Positions 8,726 to 18,294 of a DNA stretch of 44,264 bases are shown here, piece by piece. The notes below the pieces were generated by a model that had not been told where the DNA came from, made no database searches, and worked only from the letters and a program-made list of their open reading frames with translations. The stretch lies in NCBI RefSeq assembly GCF_001613005.1, contig NZ_BDBN01000025.1, forward strand, positions 1 to 44,264, in the 5' to 3' direction. The DNA comes from Nocardia nova NBRC 15556. GTDB lineage: Bacteria > Actinomycetota > Actinomycetes > Mycobacteriales > Mycobacteriaceae. The position numbers and the translations under genes were made by a program. How positions within the stretch are numbered: the stretch's first letter is position 1; each line of letters begins with the position of its first letter.

Positions 8726-9975
8726 TGAGCAACGACGCTTTACCCGCAGGTTCTGCGGCTCTGCCCGCAGGTGTGCGTGGCTCGGCCGCGGTCGAGTTCG
8801 AACCCTTGGTGCGCAATTTCGCGCGTATTGTCGGGGGCCGTGCCGGAGCCGGAGGCGGTCTGACCGTGCTTCGGCACGGTGAGCCGGTGGTCGATGTCTG
8901 GACCGGCTACTCCGATCTCACCACGCCCTGGACCCGTGATACGGGTAGCGTCGCGTTCTCCGCGACCAAGGGCATCGCCTCCACTGTGATCCACCGCCTG
9001 GCCGACCGCGGCCTGATCGACTACGCGGCCCCGGTGGCCGAATACTGGCCGGAATTCGGCGCGGCCGGAAAATCGCGAATCACGGTGGCGCAGTTGCTCA
9101 CTCACTGCGCCGGACTGTCCTCGCTGCCAGGTGTCGCCGGCGGACTGGACGAGGTGCTCGACCACGAACTCATGGAACACCGGCTGGCCGCCGCCGCGCC
9201 GGACCGGTTGCTGGGGGTGCCGGCCTATCACGCCCTCACCTATGGATGGCTGCTGGCAGGACTGGCCCGCGCGGTCACCGGTACGAGTATGCGCGAGCTG
9301 TTCCGCACCGAAGTCTCCGAGCCGCTGGGCATCGACGGCCTGCATCTCGGGCGCCCGGCGCCGGACTCGACCACCACCGTCGCCGCGCTCGCCGGTTCCC
9401 GGCTGGCCGTGGCCGGCACCGCACTGGGTGCCCTGCTCCTCGGGCAGGCCGGGCGTTTTCCGGGTCCGCCCGGCGCCGCGATTCGTGCGCTGTTCCTGCC
9501 GGGCGTGCATGCCCTCTTCGACGGTGACGAGCCGTCGATCCTCGCGACCGAAATGCCCGCCGGAAACGGCGTATTCACCGCGGGCGCATTGGCCTCGGTC
9601 TACGGCGTGCTCGCCGACGACGGCATGATCGCCGGTCGCCGATATCTGTCGGCGCAGACCATGCGTCATATCCGGCGTGTGCAGACGCGCCGGCTCGATC
9701 ACGCCCTGTTCTACTTCCCGATGATGTGGCATCTCGGATACCACACGTTCCCTATTCCGGGGGCCTCCTCCGGATTCGGCCATATCGGCCTGGCCGGATC
9801 CTTCGGCTGGGCCGAACCGCGGCTGGGCCTGTCCGTCGGATTCGTGCACAACCGGTTCACGCCCCAGTCGTTCGTGTGGGATCAGCTGGCCGCGGCCTGG
9901 GTGCTGCCGCTGGTGATTCGCGGCGCGCGGGCCATGCGCGACGGCCGTCGTTCGTCGCAGCGCCGCGCTGCCTGA
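8725..9975 (+). CDS. Serine hydrolase of the beta-lactamase / EstB fold
   Basis: 416 residues, the usual size for class C beta-lactamase-like serine hydrolases (PF00144). The nucleophile motif is S79-A-T-K82 in VAFSATKG. The second motif tyrosine is in PAYHALTYGW, and the late GHIGLAGS takes the place of the KTG/HTG motif. Family members are esterases, lipases and peptidases; true beta-lactamase activity is unlikely from the last motif. I start at GTG 8725 because the promoter above points there and the 60 codons upstream have no family similarity. In mycobacteria related proteins are called LipE/LipL-type hydrolases, but I do not assign a name. There is no signal peptide visible from this start. 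Confidence 0.87.
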   Translation: MSNDALPAGSAALPAGVRGSAAVEFEPLVRNFARIVGGRAGAGGGLTVLRHGEPVVDVWTGYSDLTTPWTRDTGSVAFSATKGIASTVIHRLADRGLIDYAAPVAEYWPEFGAAGKSRITVAQLLTHCAGLSSLPGVAGGLDEVLDHELMEHRLAAAAPDRLLGVPAYHALTYGWLLAGLARAVTGTSMRELFRTEVSEPLGIDGLHLGRPAPDSTTTVAALAGSRLAVAGTALGALLLGQAGRFPGPPGAAIRALFLPGVHALFDGDEPSILATEMPAGNGVFTAGALASVYGVLADDGMIAGRRYLSAQTMRHIRRVQTRRLDHALFYFPMMWHLGYHTFPIPGASSGFGHIGLAGSFGWAEPRLGLSVGFVHNRFTPQSFVWDQLAAAWVLPLVIRGARAMRDGRRSSQRRAA

Positions 9976-9984
9976 TCGGACGCC

Positions 9985-10028
9985 GAACTGCCCTGTGCCG
10001 CAGAACATCTCGCGGCACAGGGCAGTTC
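9985..10028. terminator. Strong hairpin between convergent genes
   Basis: A perfect 17-bp inverted repeat (9985-10001 with 10012-10028) with a 10-nt loop sits between the stop of the serine hydrolase (9975) and the stop of ilvA (10040). It has no T run on either side. The position and strength suggest a bidirectional terminator of the non-canonical type seen in GC-rich actinobacteria. Confidence 0.75.
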
Positions 10029-10039
10029 GTTCGTAGAGA

Positions 10040-11395
10040 TCAGGTGAGGTACTGGTAGGTGGGGGAGTCGGGATCCAGCTGCTGGCATTGGATCGGCGAG
10101 GCATCCATGCGCGCCAGCAGTGCGTCCAGGCCGGACGGCGCGCCCAGTTCGATGCCGACGAGTGCGGCCCCGGTCTCCCGGTTGTTGCGCTTGACGTATT
10201 CGAAGAGGGTGATGTCGTCGTCGGGGCCGAGCACCTCGTCGAGGAACCGGCGCAGCGCGCCGGGTTCCTGCGGGAAGTTCACCAGGAAATAGTGTTTGAG
10301 GCCCCGGTGCACCAGTGACCGTTCGATGATCTCGCCGTAGCGCGAGATGTCGTTGTTGCCGCCCGACAGCAGGCACACCACCGTCGACCCCGGCTCGATA
10401 TCGATCTCCGCCAACGCCGCCACCGCCAGCGCACCCGCCGGTTCGGCGATCACACCCTCGTTCTGGTACAGCTCGAGCATGGCGGTGCAGATGGCGCCCT
10501 CGTCGACCTGCATCATGCGGAAAGAGCCCGCGCCCCGGGGGGATTCGGTGCCGATGAGCAGCGGCAGGGACGCATGCGACACCACGCGCCCGCCGAATTT
10601 CGAGATCGTGGCATAGGGCAGGTCGCCCACCCGCCGCACGGCCGCGCCGTCGACGAAGGGATCGATCTGCGGCAGCGTGACCGGACCGCCCGCGACGAGG
10701 GCGGCCGTCATCGAGGCGGCACCGGCCGGCTCGACGCCGAGGATGGCCGTGGCCGGCGAGCGGTCGCGCAGATAGGTGCCGATGCCGGCCAGGCATCCGC
10801 CGCCGCCGACGGGGATGATCACCAGATCGGGAGCGCTGGGCAGCTGTTCGAGGATCTCCACCGCCACGGTGCCCTGCCCGGCCGCGGTGCGGGCGTCGTC
10901 GAACGGCGGGACCATGGTGGCGCCGGTGCGGGCGACGTCGTCGGCGGCCGCCGCGGCCGCCGCGTCGAAGGTGTCGCCGACGGCGATCAATTCCACGAAG
11001 TCGCCGCCGTGGGCGAGGATGCGGTCGCGCTTCTGCTTGGGTGTGGTGGTCGGTACGTAGATGCGGCCCTGGATCCCCATCGCGCGGCAGGCGAAGGCGA
11101 CGCCCTGGGCGTGATTGCCGGCGCTGGCGGTGACGACTCCGGCCGCGCGTTCGCCCGCATCGAGCTGCACGATCAGGTTGTAGGCGCCGCGCAGCTTGTA
11201 GGAGCGGACCGCGGTGAGGTCCTCGCGCTTGAGGTAGACGTTCGCGCCGGTGGCCGCCGACAACCGCTCGATTCGCTGTAGCGGCGTCGGCTCGACGATG
11301 TCGGAAATTCGCTTGGCGGCCGCGTCGATCTCGTCCGCGCTCAGTTCGGGCAGCGGAGCGGATACTTTCTCTACGACATCCAGCGGTTCAGACAC
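10040..11395 (-). CDS. ilvA: Threonine ammonia-lyase (biosynthetic)
   Basis: 451 residues. The enzyme deaminates threonine to 2-oxobutanoate, the first step towards isoleucine, with pyridoxal phosphate. The catalytic lysine is K67 in RSYKLRGAYN, the substrate-binding loop is SAGNHAQGVA, and the phosphate-binding loop is PVGGGGCLAGIG. The last 100 residues, beginning HRGLKHYFLVNFPQEPGALRRFLDEVLG, form a single ACT-like regulatory domain, so isoleucine feedback control is likely. Length matches the short actinobacterial IlvA, with one ACT-like unit where the E. coli enzyme has two. ATG 11395 gives the expected N-terminus. It lies next to the Ddn-type gene, as in Mycobacterium. Confidence 0.95.
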   Translation of the reverse strand: MSEPLDVVEKVSAPLPELSADEIDAAAKRISDIVEPTPLQRIERLSAATGANVYLKREDLTAVRSYKLRGAYNLIVQLDAGERAAGVVTASAGNHAQGVAFACRAMGIQGRIYVPTTTPKQKRDRILAHGGDFVELIAVGDTFDAAAAAAADDVARTGATMVPPFDDARTAAGQGTVAVEILEQLPSAPDLVIIPVGGGGCLAGIGTYLRDRSPATAILGVEPAGAASMTAALVAGGPVTLPQIDPFVDGAAVRRVGDLPYATISKFGGRVVSHASLPLLIGTESPRGAGSFRMMQVDEGAICTAMLELYQNEGVIAEPAGALAVAALAEIDIEPGSTVVCLLSGGNNDISRYGEIIERSLVHRGLKHYFLVNFPQEPGALRRFLDEVLGPDDDITLFEYVKRNNRETGAALVGIELGAPSGLDALLARMDASPIQCQQLDPDSPTYQYLT

Positions 11396-11469
11396 CCGAA
11401 CATGCTATCGGTCGCGCTCGGTCCGGCGCGCGGCAGTTTCCGTAGCGGTCCGGAACGCCCGGAAACCGG

Positions 11470-11497
11470 CGACGCCCGGACCGTAGGCCGGGCGTCG
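11470..11497 (-). terminator. Hairpin downstream of the Ddn-type gene
   Basis: A perfect 10-bp inverted repeat (CGACGCCCGG with CCGGGCGTCG) around an 8-nt loop lies about 45 nt after the stop of the Ddn-type gene on the minus strand and before the ilvA start. No T run follows. It probably ends or weakens the upstream transcript. Confidence 0.5.
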
Positions 11498-11542
11498 CGG
11501 CGGTGATCGTCGTGGACCGGTGACCGTGGTGATCCGGGTGAA

Positions 11543-11986
11543 TCAGGACTTCGGGGTCAGGACGAAGACCGGGATCTCGCGGGCGGTCTTCTCCTGGTAG
11601 TCGGCATAGTCCGGGTAGGCCGCGACGGCGCGCTCCCACCAGACTGCCTTCTCCTCGCCGGTCACCTCGCGTGCGGTGTAGTCCTTCACCACATCGCCGT
11701 CGCGCAGTTCGACGGTCGGGTTGGCCTTGAGGTTGTAGTACCAGACAGGATGCTTCGGGGCGCCGCCCAGTGAGGCCACCGCCGCGTACTCGCCGTTGTG
11801 CTCGACCCGCATGAGCGGGGTCTTGCGCAACTTGCCGGTCTTGGCGCCGATGCTGGTGACCAGGATGATCGGCATCCCGCGGTCGAGCAGGGTATTCGCT
11901 TCGGACCCGTTGGAAGCCTCGTACTTCTCGGCCTGCTCGCGGGCCCAGTCGGATGTGCTGGGTGCGTAATCTCCGGTGAGTGGCAT
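11543..11986 (-). CDS. Deazaflavin (F420)-dependent nitroreductase family protein
   Basis: 147 residues of the Ddn/DUF385 family, a split-barrel fold that binds coenzyme F420 and reduces quinones or nitroaromatic compounds. Recognisable family stretches are [41 protein letters not shown] and a late [20 protein letters not shown] chose ATG 11986 because related proteins begin MPLTGxYxPS at this point; no strong ribosome binding site is visible. The order with ilvA matches the Rv1558-Rv1559 pair of M. tuberculosis. Physiological substrate is unknown. Confidence 0.9.
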   Translation of the reverse strand: MPLTGDYAPSTSDWAREQAEKYEASNGSEANTLLDRGMPIILVTSIGAKTGKLRKTPLMRVEHNGEYAAVASLGGAPKHPVWYYNLKANPTVELRDGDVVKDYTAREVTGEEKAVWWERAVAAYPDYADYQEKTAREIPVFVLTPKS

Positions 11987-12092
11987 GCCCGGCACAACAT
12001 CGACGGCCACGGATGTGTTCCCACGTCCTTCGTGACCGGATCGCCGCAAATGTTCGGTGGACCGAAATTCCGGATACGTGTAGCCTGACGAC

Positions 12093-12326
12093 ATGACAGC
12101 GGTCAGCCCCATCGTTCGCCCGGTCCGCCGTGCTACGCATACGGTGCGGATCGCGGGGGTGCCGTGGCCGGTGTACAAGCTCGAGTCCGTCGCGCTGGGC
12201 GCGCTGCTCGCGCTGATTCTGGGCCTCATCACCGGTTCCGCAGAGCTCGCCGTCCTGGTCGCCGCCGGCGCGGCGGCGCTGCGATGGATTGTGGGAACTG
12301 TTGCCCATCGAGGTAGCACCGCCTGA
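12093..12326 (+). CDS. Small membrane protein of unknown function
   Basis: 77 residues. A basic N-terminus of about 25 residues is followed by two close hydrophobic segments, [19 protein letters not shown] and [17 protein letters not shown], giving a hairpin with a short acidic turn. ATG 12093 is preceded by TAGCCT (12081-12086) at 6 nt and has no ribosome binding site, so a leaderless transcript is likely. It is divergent from the Ddn-type gene and convergent with dnaE. I do not recognise a named family; coding potential rests on codon use, the membrane pattern and the promoter position. Confidence 0.7.
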   Translation: MTAVSPIVRPVRRATHTVRIAGVPWPVYKLESVALGALLALILGLITGSAELAVLVAAGAAALRWIVGTVAHRGSTA

Positions 12327-12419
12327 CGGCGACACCACCCGCGCACGGTAGTCGAATCCGCGTGCGCCCAGCCCCTCGTACGGACCATCGAGGAGTCCGG
12401 CGTGGCGCCCCGGTGTGCC

Positions 12420-15400
12420 TCAGCTCGCCAGGCAGCCCGGGCCGAGCAGCGCTTTCAGATCACCCATCAGTGCCGAGGACGGGGAGACCCGCAGGTTGTC
12501 GGCGACCTTGAGCATCGTGGTCTTCTCGCGTGATCCGACGTGGCGGATGTGCACATCGGCGGTGCCGGGGTGGCTGGACAGGACCCGCTTGAGCGCGCTC
12601 ACCTTGTCGGGAGTGCACAGCCGGGTCGGGATCGTCACCGCCAGAGGCTTCTCCATACCGATCGACGACAGATCCGGCACCACCAGATCGTTGGCGATCA
12701 GCGAGATCCGGTCGTCGCGCACCGAGACGCGCGCCTTCACGAGCACGACGGCGTCCTCGGCGATGTCCATCCCGTACACCGAATAGGCCTGCGGGAAGAA
12801 CAGCACCTCGATACCACCGGTGAGGTCCTCCAATTGTGCCGAGGCCCAGGGCATTCCGTTCTTGTTGACGCGCCGGGTCACCGAGGCGAGGATGCCGCCG
12901 ATGGTCACCTGGGCGCCATCTTTGACATCGCCCTGCAGAATGGCCGGAATCGGCGTGTCCGCCTGTGCGGCGAGCACATGTTCGACCCCGTTGAGCGGAT
13001 GGCCGGACACATAGAGCCCCAGCATCTCTCGTTCGAGGGCCAGCTTGTGCTTGGCCTCCCACTCCTCGTCGGGCACCTTGACGTTGAAGACCGAGGAGAT
13101 CGAATCGTCGGCGTCGTCGAGCCCGCCGAACAGGTCGAACTGCCCGATCGCCTCGGCCTTCTTGGTGGCCATCACCGCGTCGATGGCATCGGAATGCACG
13201 AGCAGCAGGCCCTTGCGCGGATGTCCGAGGGAGTCGAAAGCGCCTGCCTTGATGAGGGATTCGGTGACCTTCTTGGTGCAGGCGATGGTGTCGATCTTGT
13301 TCAGGTAGTCCGAGAAGTCGGTGAACTTCGACTTCTCGGTGCGTGCGGCGATGATCGAAGAGACCACGTTGGTGCCGACGTTGCGCACCGCGCCCAGGCC
13401 GAAGCGGATATCGGTGCCGACCGGCGCGAAGTTCTGTTCGGACTCGTTGACATCGGGCGGCAGCACCGTGATGCCGAGGCGGCGGCAGTCCGACAGGTAG
13501 ACCGCGGCCTTGTCCTTGTCGTCGCCGACGCTGGTGAGCAGTGCGGCCATGTATTCGGCCGGATAGTTGGCCTTGAAGTAGGCGGTCCAGTAGGAGACCA
13601 GGCCGTAGGCGGCGGCATGCGATTTGTTGAACGCGTAACCGGCGAACGGGAGGATGGTGTCCCACAGCGCCTTGATCGCGGCCTTGGAGTAGCCGTTCTC
13701 CAACATGCCCGCCTCGAAGCCCTCGAACTCCGCGGCCAGCACCTCGGCCTTCTTCTTACCCATCGCGCGGCGCAGGATATCGGCTCGTCCGAGCGAGTAG
13801 CCGGCCACTTTCTGGGCCACGTGCATGATCTGCTCTTGATAGACGATCAGACCGTAGGTTTCGCCGAGGATGTCCTTGAGCGGCTCCTCGAGCTCCGGGT
13901 GGATCGGCTTGACCTCTTGGCGCCCGTTCTTGCGGTCGGCGTAGTCGTTGTGCGCGTTCATGCCCATCGGGCCGGGGCGATACAGCGCGCCGACGGCCAC
14001 GATGTCCTCGAAGGCGGTGGGCTGCATGCGTCGCAGCAGATCGCGCATGGGCCCACCGTCGAGCTGGAACACACCCAGCGTGTCACCGCGGGCGAGCAGT
14101 TCGAACGTTTTCGGATCGTCCAGCGGCAACGCGTCGAGGTCGACGTCGACGCCGCGGTTGGCCTTGGCGTTGTCGATCGCGTCACCGAGCACGGTGAGGT
14201 TGCGCAGGCCGAGGAAGTCCATCTTCAGCAGGCCGATGGCCTCACACGACGGATAGTCCCAGCCGGTGATGATGGCGCCGTCCTGGGCTCGCTTCCACAC
14301 CGGGATCGCGTCGGTCAGCGGCTCCGAGGACATGATCACCGCGCAGGCGTGCACGCCGGCGTTGCGGATCAGGCCTTCCAGCCCCTTCGCCGTGTCGTAG
14401 ATCTTGGCGATATCGGGATTGGATTCGATGAGGGTGCGGACCTCGGCGGCCTCTTTGTACCGCTCGTGCTCGGGGTCGGTGATACCCGACACCGAGATGT
14501 CCTTGGCCATGATCGGCGGCGGCAGCGCCTTGGTGATCTGATCGGCGATCGCGAAGCCGGGCTGGCCGAACAGGACGCGGGCCGAATCCTTCAGCGCCGC
14601 CTTGGTTTTGATGGTGCCGAAGGTGATGACCTGGGCGACTCGGTCGGTGCCCCACTTCTCGGTGGCGTAGCGGACCATCTCACCGCGGCGGCGATCGTCG
14701 AAGTCGATATCGATATCGGGCATCGAGACGCGCTCGGGATTGAGGAATCGCTCGAACAGCAGACCGTGCGGCAGCGGGTCGATATTGGTGATCTTCAGTG
14801 CGTAGGCGACCAGCGAACCGGCGGCCGAACCGCGGCCCGGCCCGACCCGGATCCCGACCTCGCGGGCGTGGTTGATCAGGTCGCCGACGACGAGGAAGTA
14901 GGCCGGGAAGCCCATCTTCAGGATCACGTCGATCTCGTACTCGGCCTGATCGAGGTACTTCTGCGGGACACCGTCGGGGAAGCGGTACTCCAGGCCGCGC
15001 GCGACCTCCTTGCGCAGCCACGAGGCCTCGGTCTCACCCTCGGGCACCGGGAATTTCGGCATCCGGTCGCGGTGGGTCCACACATCCTCGTAGGACTGCA
15101 CGCGCTCGCCGATCAGCACGGTGTTGTCGCACGCTCCGGGGACCTCGCCGTCCCAGATCTCGCGCATCTCCGCGGCCGACTTCAGGTAGTAGCCGCTGCC
15201 GTCGAATTTGAAGCGGGTCGGGTCCGACAGCGTCTTACCGGTCTGAATGCACAGCAGCGCTTCGTGATTCGTGGAGTCGAATTCGTGCACGTAGTGGCAG
15301 TCGTTGGTGGCCAGCGGCGGAATGCCCAGCTTCTTGCCGATGTCGATCAGGCCTTCGCGCACCCGGCGCTCGATGGACAACCCGTGGTCCATCAGCTCGA

Positions 15401-15965
15401 GGAAGAAGTTGTCCTTGCCGAAGATCTCCTGCCACTTGGCCGCGGCCTCCAGCGCCTCGCGCTCGTGCCCCAGTCGCAGCCGGGTCTGCACCTCGCCCGA
15501 CGGGCAGCCGGTGGTGGCGATGATCCCCTCGGCGTACTGGGCGATGATCTCGGCGTCCATGCGCGCCCACTTGCCGAGCTGGCCCTCGATCGAGGCCAGA
15601 CTCGACAGCTTGAACAGGTTCCGCAGACCGGTCGCGGTCTCGGCGACCATCGTCATATGGGTGTAGGCGCCGGAGCCGGAGACGTCGTCGCTCTTCTGGC
15701 TCGGGTCACCCCACTGCACGCGCTTGGTGTTGAACCGGGACTCGGGCGCGATGTAGGCCTCGATGCCGATGATCGGCTTGATGCCCTGCTTCTTGGCCGA
15801 GTTGTAGAACTCCGAGGCGCCGTACATATTGCCGTGGTCGGTCATCCCGACCGCGGTCATCCCGAGCCGCTCCGCCTCCTTGAACAGGGGCGTGATCTTG
15901 GCGGCGCCATCGAGCATCGAGTACTCGGTGTGATTGTGCAGATGTACGAATCCCGAGTCGGCCAC
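12420..15965 (-). CDS. dnaE: DNA polymerase III alpha subunit (replicative)
   Basis: 1181 residues, close to mycobacterial DnaE1. It is the catalytic subunit of the replicative polymerase. The N-terminal PHP domain starts [18 protein letters not shown] and keeps [14 protein letters not shown], so the metal-dependent proofreading exonuclease known for DnaE1 should be intact. The polymerase catalytic motif PDIDIDF has D417, D419 and D421. [14 protein letters not shown] precedes it, and the tau-binding/OB-fold region is near residues 1000-1100 ([18 protein letters not shown]). There is no intein at any usual site. GTG 15965 gives the family N-terminus and follows AGGA at 8 nt; the overlapping TAGGAT (15973-15978) could also serve as a leaderless -10. 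The open frame runs further upstream but without similarity. Confidence 0.97.
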   Translation of the reverse strand: MADSGFVHLHNHTEYSMLDGAAKITPLFKEAERLGMTAVGMTDHGNMYGASEFYNSAKKQGIKPIIGIEAYIAPESRFNTKRVQWGDPSQKSDDVSGSGAYTHMTMVAETATGLRNLFKLSSLASIEGQLGKWARMDAEIIAQYAEGIIATTGCPSGEVQTRLRLGHEREALEAAAKWQEIFGKDNFFLELMDHGLSIERRVREGLIDIGKKLGIPPLATNDCHYVHEFDSTNHEALLCIQTGKTLSDPTRFKFDGSGYYLKSAAEMREIWDGEVPGACDNTVLIGERVQSYEDVWTHRDRMPKFPVPEGETEASWLRKEVARGLEYRFPDGVPQKYLDQAEYEIDVILKMGFPAYFLVVGDLINHAREVGIRVGPGRGSAAGSLVAYALKITNIDPLPHGLLFERFLNPERVSMPDIDIDFDDRRRGEMVRYATEKWGTDRVAQVITFGTIKTKAALKDSARVLFGQPGFAIADQITKALPPPIMAKDISVSGITDPEHERYKEAAEVRTLIESNPDIAKIYDTAKGLEGLIRNAGVHACAVIMSSEPLTDAIPVWKRAQDGAIITGWDYPSCEAIGLLKMDFLGLRNLTVLGDAIDNAKANRGVDVDLDALPLDDPKTFELLARGDTLGVFQLDGGPMRDLLRRMQPTAFEDIVAVGALYRPGPMGMNAHNDYADRKNGRQEVKPIHPELEEPLKDILGETYGLIVYQEQIMHVAQKVAGYSLGRADILRRAMGKKKAEVLAAEFEGFEAGMLENGYSKAAIKALWDTILPFAGYAFNKSHAAAYGLVSYWTAYFKANYPAEYMAALLTSVGDDKDKAAVYLSDCRRLGITVLPPDVNESEQNFAPVGTDIRFGLGAVRNVGTNVVSSIIAARTEKSKFTDFSDYLNKIDTIACTKKVTESLIKAGAFDSLGHPRKGLLLVHSDAIDAVMATKKAEAIGQFDLFGGLDDADDSISSVFNVKVPDEEWEAKHKLALEREMLGLYVSGHPLNGVEHVLAAQADTPIPAILQGDVKDGAQVTIGGILASVTRRVNKNGMPWASAQLEDLTGGIEVLFFPQAYSVYGMDIAEDAVVLVKARVSVRDDRISLIANDLVVPDLSSIGMEKPLAVTIPTRLCTPDKVSALKRVLSSHPGTADVHIRHVGSREKTTMLKVADNLRVSPSSALMGDLKALLGPGCLAS

Positions 15966-16228
15966 GCGAGGAATCCTAGTCGACCGGACCGACAGCCGAC
16001 GCCAGGGAACTACATGCGTGCAATTCGGAGCTCGGCGTGTCGGGCGAGTCTCCCGGAATCGCCGGGAATGCCCCGCATCGCCGTGGCGAACCTCACCGCC
16101 GCGACCGCGGCGGGCGGGCGATTGCCGGAACGGATTCGAGTGGCACCGGTAACGCCGCGCGGGCCCGGCGGCGATAACCCGGCTGCGAGAGACGAACGGT
16201 CCGGAAGGGCAGATCGGTGCGTCACGGC

Positions 16229-16300
16229 GGTCGGCGGTCATCGTGCCGCTCCCCGTCTCGCCGATGACGGTCGACCGAGACGAGGGCGGTCGGCCGTCAT
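16229..16300. repeat. Three alternating 13-nt repeats that can form competing hairpins
   Basis: The motif GGTCGGCGGTCAT (16229-16241) recurs inverted as ATGACGGTCGACC (16264-16276) and again direct as GGTCGGCCGTCAT (16288-16300). The middle copy can pair with either flank: with the third copy at 12 of 13 positions plus a G-U, and with the first at 11 of 13. A further inverted pair CGTCTCG (16254-16260) and CGAGACG (16276-16282) surrounds the middle copy. Confidence 0.6.
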
Positions 16301-16449
16301 CATTTCTTCGTCGCCGTCGTTCTCTTCGCCGTCGAACGCCGTCCCAGGTAGCTGCCGGCGGATCGCGGACGGGCGGGCTCCCACTACTCGCATCTCTGCC
16401 CTCCGATGCCGGCGAGCATTAACGTAATCACGCGCCCGGCGGGATAATT

Positions 16450-16467
16450 CGAGTAGTTCGCTACTCG
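16450..16467 (+). promoter_or_regulatory. Hairpin or operator with a TTCG loop before the DUF2235 gene
   Basis: A perfect 7-bp inverted repeat CGAGTAG-TTCG-CTACTCG lies 35 nt before the ATG at 16503. In RNA it would form a stable UUCG-capped hairpin in the leader; as DNA it could be an operator. A direct copy of CTACTCGC lies at 16384-16391. The ribosome binding site GGGAGG follows downstream with good spacing. Confidence 0.45.
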
Positions 16468-16502
16468 CGAGCGGCACGGTACGGGGCGGGAGGATTGCCG
16501 GT

Positions 16503-17756
16503 ATGAAGCGTTTGGTTGTGTGCTGTGACGGCACGTGGGGATCGGAGAGCAATCCGACGGTCTCCAATGTTGTGAAGATCGCCGAGTCGGTGCGGTCGAG
16601 CGCCGTCACCGACGCGGGCGACCATGTGGGACAACGGGTTTTCTATGTCGACGGCCCCGGCTCCCGCGGCTATCTGGCCGACAAACTGCTCGGCGGCGCG
16701 TTCGGGCTCGGCCTCGACGCCAACCTGTCCACGATGTACTGGCAGCTGGCACTGAACTGGGAACCGGGAGACGAGATCTACGTCTTCGGCTTCAGTCGCG
16801 GCGCCTATACCGCCCGCAGTCTCGTCGGGATGATCAACCGGCTCGGACTGCTCACCGCCGACGCGATGGTCGAGCGCGCCTATCCCGAGGCGTTGAAGAT
16901 CTACCGTCAGCGCAAAGTGGATCCCGACGGTCCGGATCGGCCGGAGTGGATCGAATTCCGTGAGCGCAACTGCGTCTATCCGGTGCCGATCACCTTCCTC
17001 GGCGTCTTCGACACCGTCGGCGCGCTCGGGGTGCCGCTGCTGACGTCGTGGCGCTACCGCTTCCACGACGTGCGGCTGTCGCGAAATGTGCGGTACGCGC
17101 GGCAGGCACTCGCGATCGACGAACGCCGCCGGATGTACGCACCGTGCCTGTGGGAGATCACCGACGACCCCGAGGGCGGCCCGAGCGGAGCCGACCGGGT
17201 GCAGCAGATCTGGTTCGAGGGTGTGCACACCGATATCGGCGGTGGCTACGCCGACAGCCGGCTCTCCGACATCACGCTGCGGTGGATGGTGGAGCAGGCG
17301 CGGACCGCCGGATTGAGCTTCGACGACGAGCGCATCGAACAACTCCTGAACCGCCCGGCCGCCGTGCCCCCCGTGCCCTCGGTCGCGGCGGCGGAGCCGG
17401 CGGTCACGGTGCCGGATTCGCCTCCGCGGGCGCACGATTCACTCACCGTCTTCTACCGCGTCCTCAATCGCGTGGGCTGGGCGCTGCATCCGCGCAACCC
17501 CCGCTTCTACGCGGATTCCTGGCGCCGTCTGTCCGCTCCGGGTGATCGACGTGTCTACCTCGCAGACTGTGCCGCGCCGTGCCCGACCTACCGCCCACCG
17601 AACGTCGTCCGCTGGGCCGAGGAACTGGACGGACCGTTGCCCACCCTGCCGGTCGGTGTGAGCGACGACAGCGTCGACGATCACCCGGCAGGCGAACCTG
17701 TCGCGGGCGGACAGCACCCGGCGGGTAGCGGCTCGGTGGCCGGCACCGCCGCCTGA
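16503..17756 (+). CDS. DUF2235 domain alpha/beta hydrolase (Tle1-like fold)
   Basis: 417 residues. It opens KRLVVCCDGTWGS, the family hallmark, and has nucleophile S98 in FGFSRGAYTARS. The TFLGVFDTVGALGVP segment near residue 165 and IWFEGVHTDIGGGY near residue 240 supply the aspartate and histidine of a Ser-Asp-His triad. DUF2235 is shared with type VI phospholipase effectors, but stand-alone actinobacterial copies like this have no known role, and no secretion genes or signal peptide are present. The last 35 residues are low-complexity (Asp, Gly, Pro, Ala) and probably disordered. ATG 16503 has a clear GGGAGG ribosome binding site 9 nt upstream. Confidence 0.9.
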   Translation: MKRLVVCCDGTWGSESNPTVSNVVKIAESVRSSAVTDAGDHVGQRVFYVDGPGSRGYLADKLLGGAFGLGLDANLSTMYWQLALNWEPGDEIYVFGFSRGAYTARSLVGMINRLGLLTADAMVERAYPEALKIYRQRKVDPDGPDRPEWIEFRERNCVYPVPITFLGVFDTVGALGVPLLTSWRYRFHDVRLSRNVRYARQALAIDERRRMYAPCLWEITDDPEGGPSGADRVQQIWFEGVHTDIGGGYADSRLSDITLRWMVEQARTAGLSFDDERIEQLLNRPAAVPPVPSVAAAEPAVTVPDSPPRAHDSLTVFYRVLNRVGWALHPRNPRFYADSWRRLSAPGDRRVYLADCAAPCPTYRPPNVVRWAEELDGPLPTLPVGVSDDSVDDHPAGEPVAGGQHPAGSGSVAGTAA

Positions 17757-17954
17757 TCGCCGCCGCCCGATCGCCGCCGCCCATCACGGCCTTCGCCAGG
17801 TGCGTTTGCCGGCGGTGCGGAGCTACGGCACTGCTGATGCGCCGGAAATGACCGGTTTCGGCAACCGCCGGGATGGCCGACGGTGAATCGGCAGCGCCTC
17901 GCTCGCCGTGCGGCGCTGCCGGTTGCCGGGCTGTGCCCGCCGGCTGAACCTGTC

Positions 17955-17981
17955 CCCGGGCGCGCCCGCTGCGCGCCCGGG
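17955..17981 (+). terminator. GC-rich hairpin downstream of the DUF2235 gene
   Basis: A perfect 11-bp inverted repeat CCCGGGCGCGC / GCGCGCCCGGG with a 5-nt loop lies about 200 nt after the DUF2235 stop. No T run follows, only TTCGCTTGT. It may be a terminator of the U-less type. Confidence 0.4.
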
Positions 17982-18071
17982 TTCGCTTGTGTCTCAGCGC
18001 CTTAGGCGGGCGCGGCGACCCGAGTTCCGCATGCGCCGAGGGCGCGTGACCTGATCGAGATAAACCTGGTG

Positions 18072-18087
18072 TGTGATCGGTCGCACA
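18072..18087. promoter_or_regulatory. CRP/GlxR-like binding site
   Basis: TGTGA-TCGGTC-GCACA matches the TGTGA-N6-TCACA consensus with one mismatch, and the flanks extend the dyad (GTGTGTGA / GCACACAT). It lies 207 bp before the ATG of the transglycosylase gene. Mycobacterial Crp controls rpfA, another peptidoglycan lytic enzyme, so a similar role is plausible here. Confidence 0.55.
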
Positions 18088-18294
18088 CATCACTGCAGGT
18101 CCAGCCGATTTTTCTCAGCGTAATAACATCTGTTGTTCACTCGACGTTATGTTTACGTTAACTTGCCGCAATCATTCTGTGACTCGCCAAGAAGCAGACA
18201 AACGGTCTGTTTTCACCGCGGCGAGCGGGCTTTTGTTCTGTAGATCGTCGCGTTGGTCCCACCACCGTTCGACGCATCCGGAGTTCATATCGCC

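Larger units (their letters stand above)
15966..16502. other. 537-bp divergent intergenic region, no gene supported
   Basis: This gap separates the divergent dnaE and DUF2235 genes. Short open frames in it lack a ribosome binding site and family similarity, and I reject them. It contains a set of three related 13-nt motifs in alternating orientation (16229-16300) and a small hairpin near 16450, listed separately. The last 100 bp are less GC-rich and probably hold the DUF2235 promoter. Confidence 0.6.
17757..18294. other. 538-bp intergenic region before the transglycosylase gene
   Basis: No gene is supported here. The 5' half is GC-rich and carries the hairpin at 17955. The 3' half (18060-18260) is markedly less GC-rich, with several ATG-less AT patches, and holds the CRP-like site at 18072. 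The long leader is reminiscent of those of rpf and other peptidoglycan hydrolase genes, but I could not find the conserved core of the c-di-AMP (ydaO) riboswitch. Confidence 0.55.

Noticed and set aside
15966..16241. 92-codon N-terminal extension of dnaE
   Set aside because: Composition is non-coding-like and the family N-terminus begins at the GTG at 15965, which has an AGGA site.
12540..16427. A 1295-codon open frame on the plus strand opposite dnaE
   Set aside because: It mirrors dnaE in the complementary frame and has the composition of an antisense shadow.
18060..18294. A c-di-AMP (ydaO/yuaA) riboswitch before the transglycosylase gene
   Set aside because: Such genes often carry one, but I could not find its conserved core blocks here.
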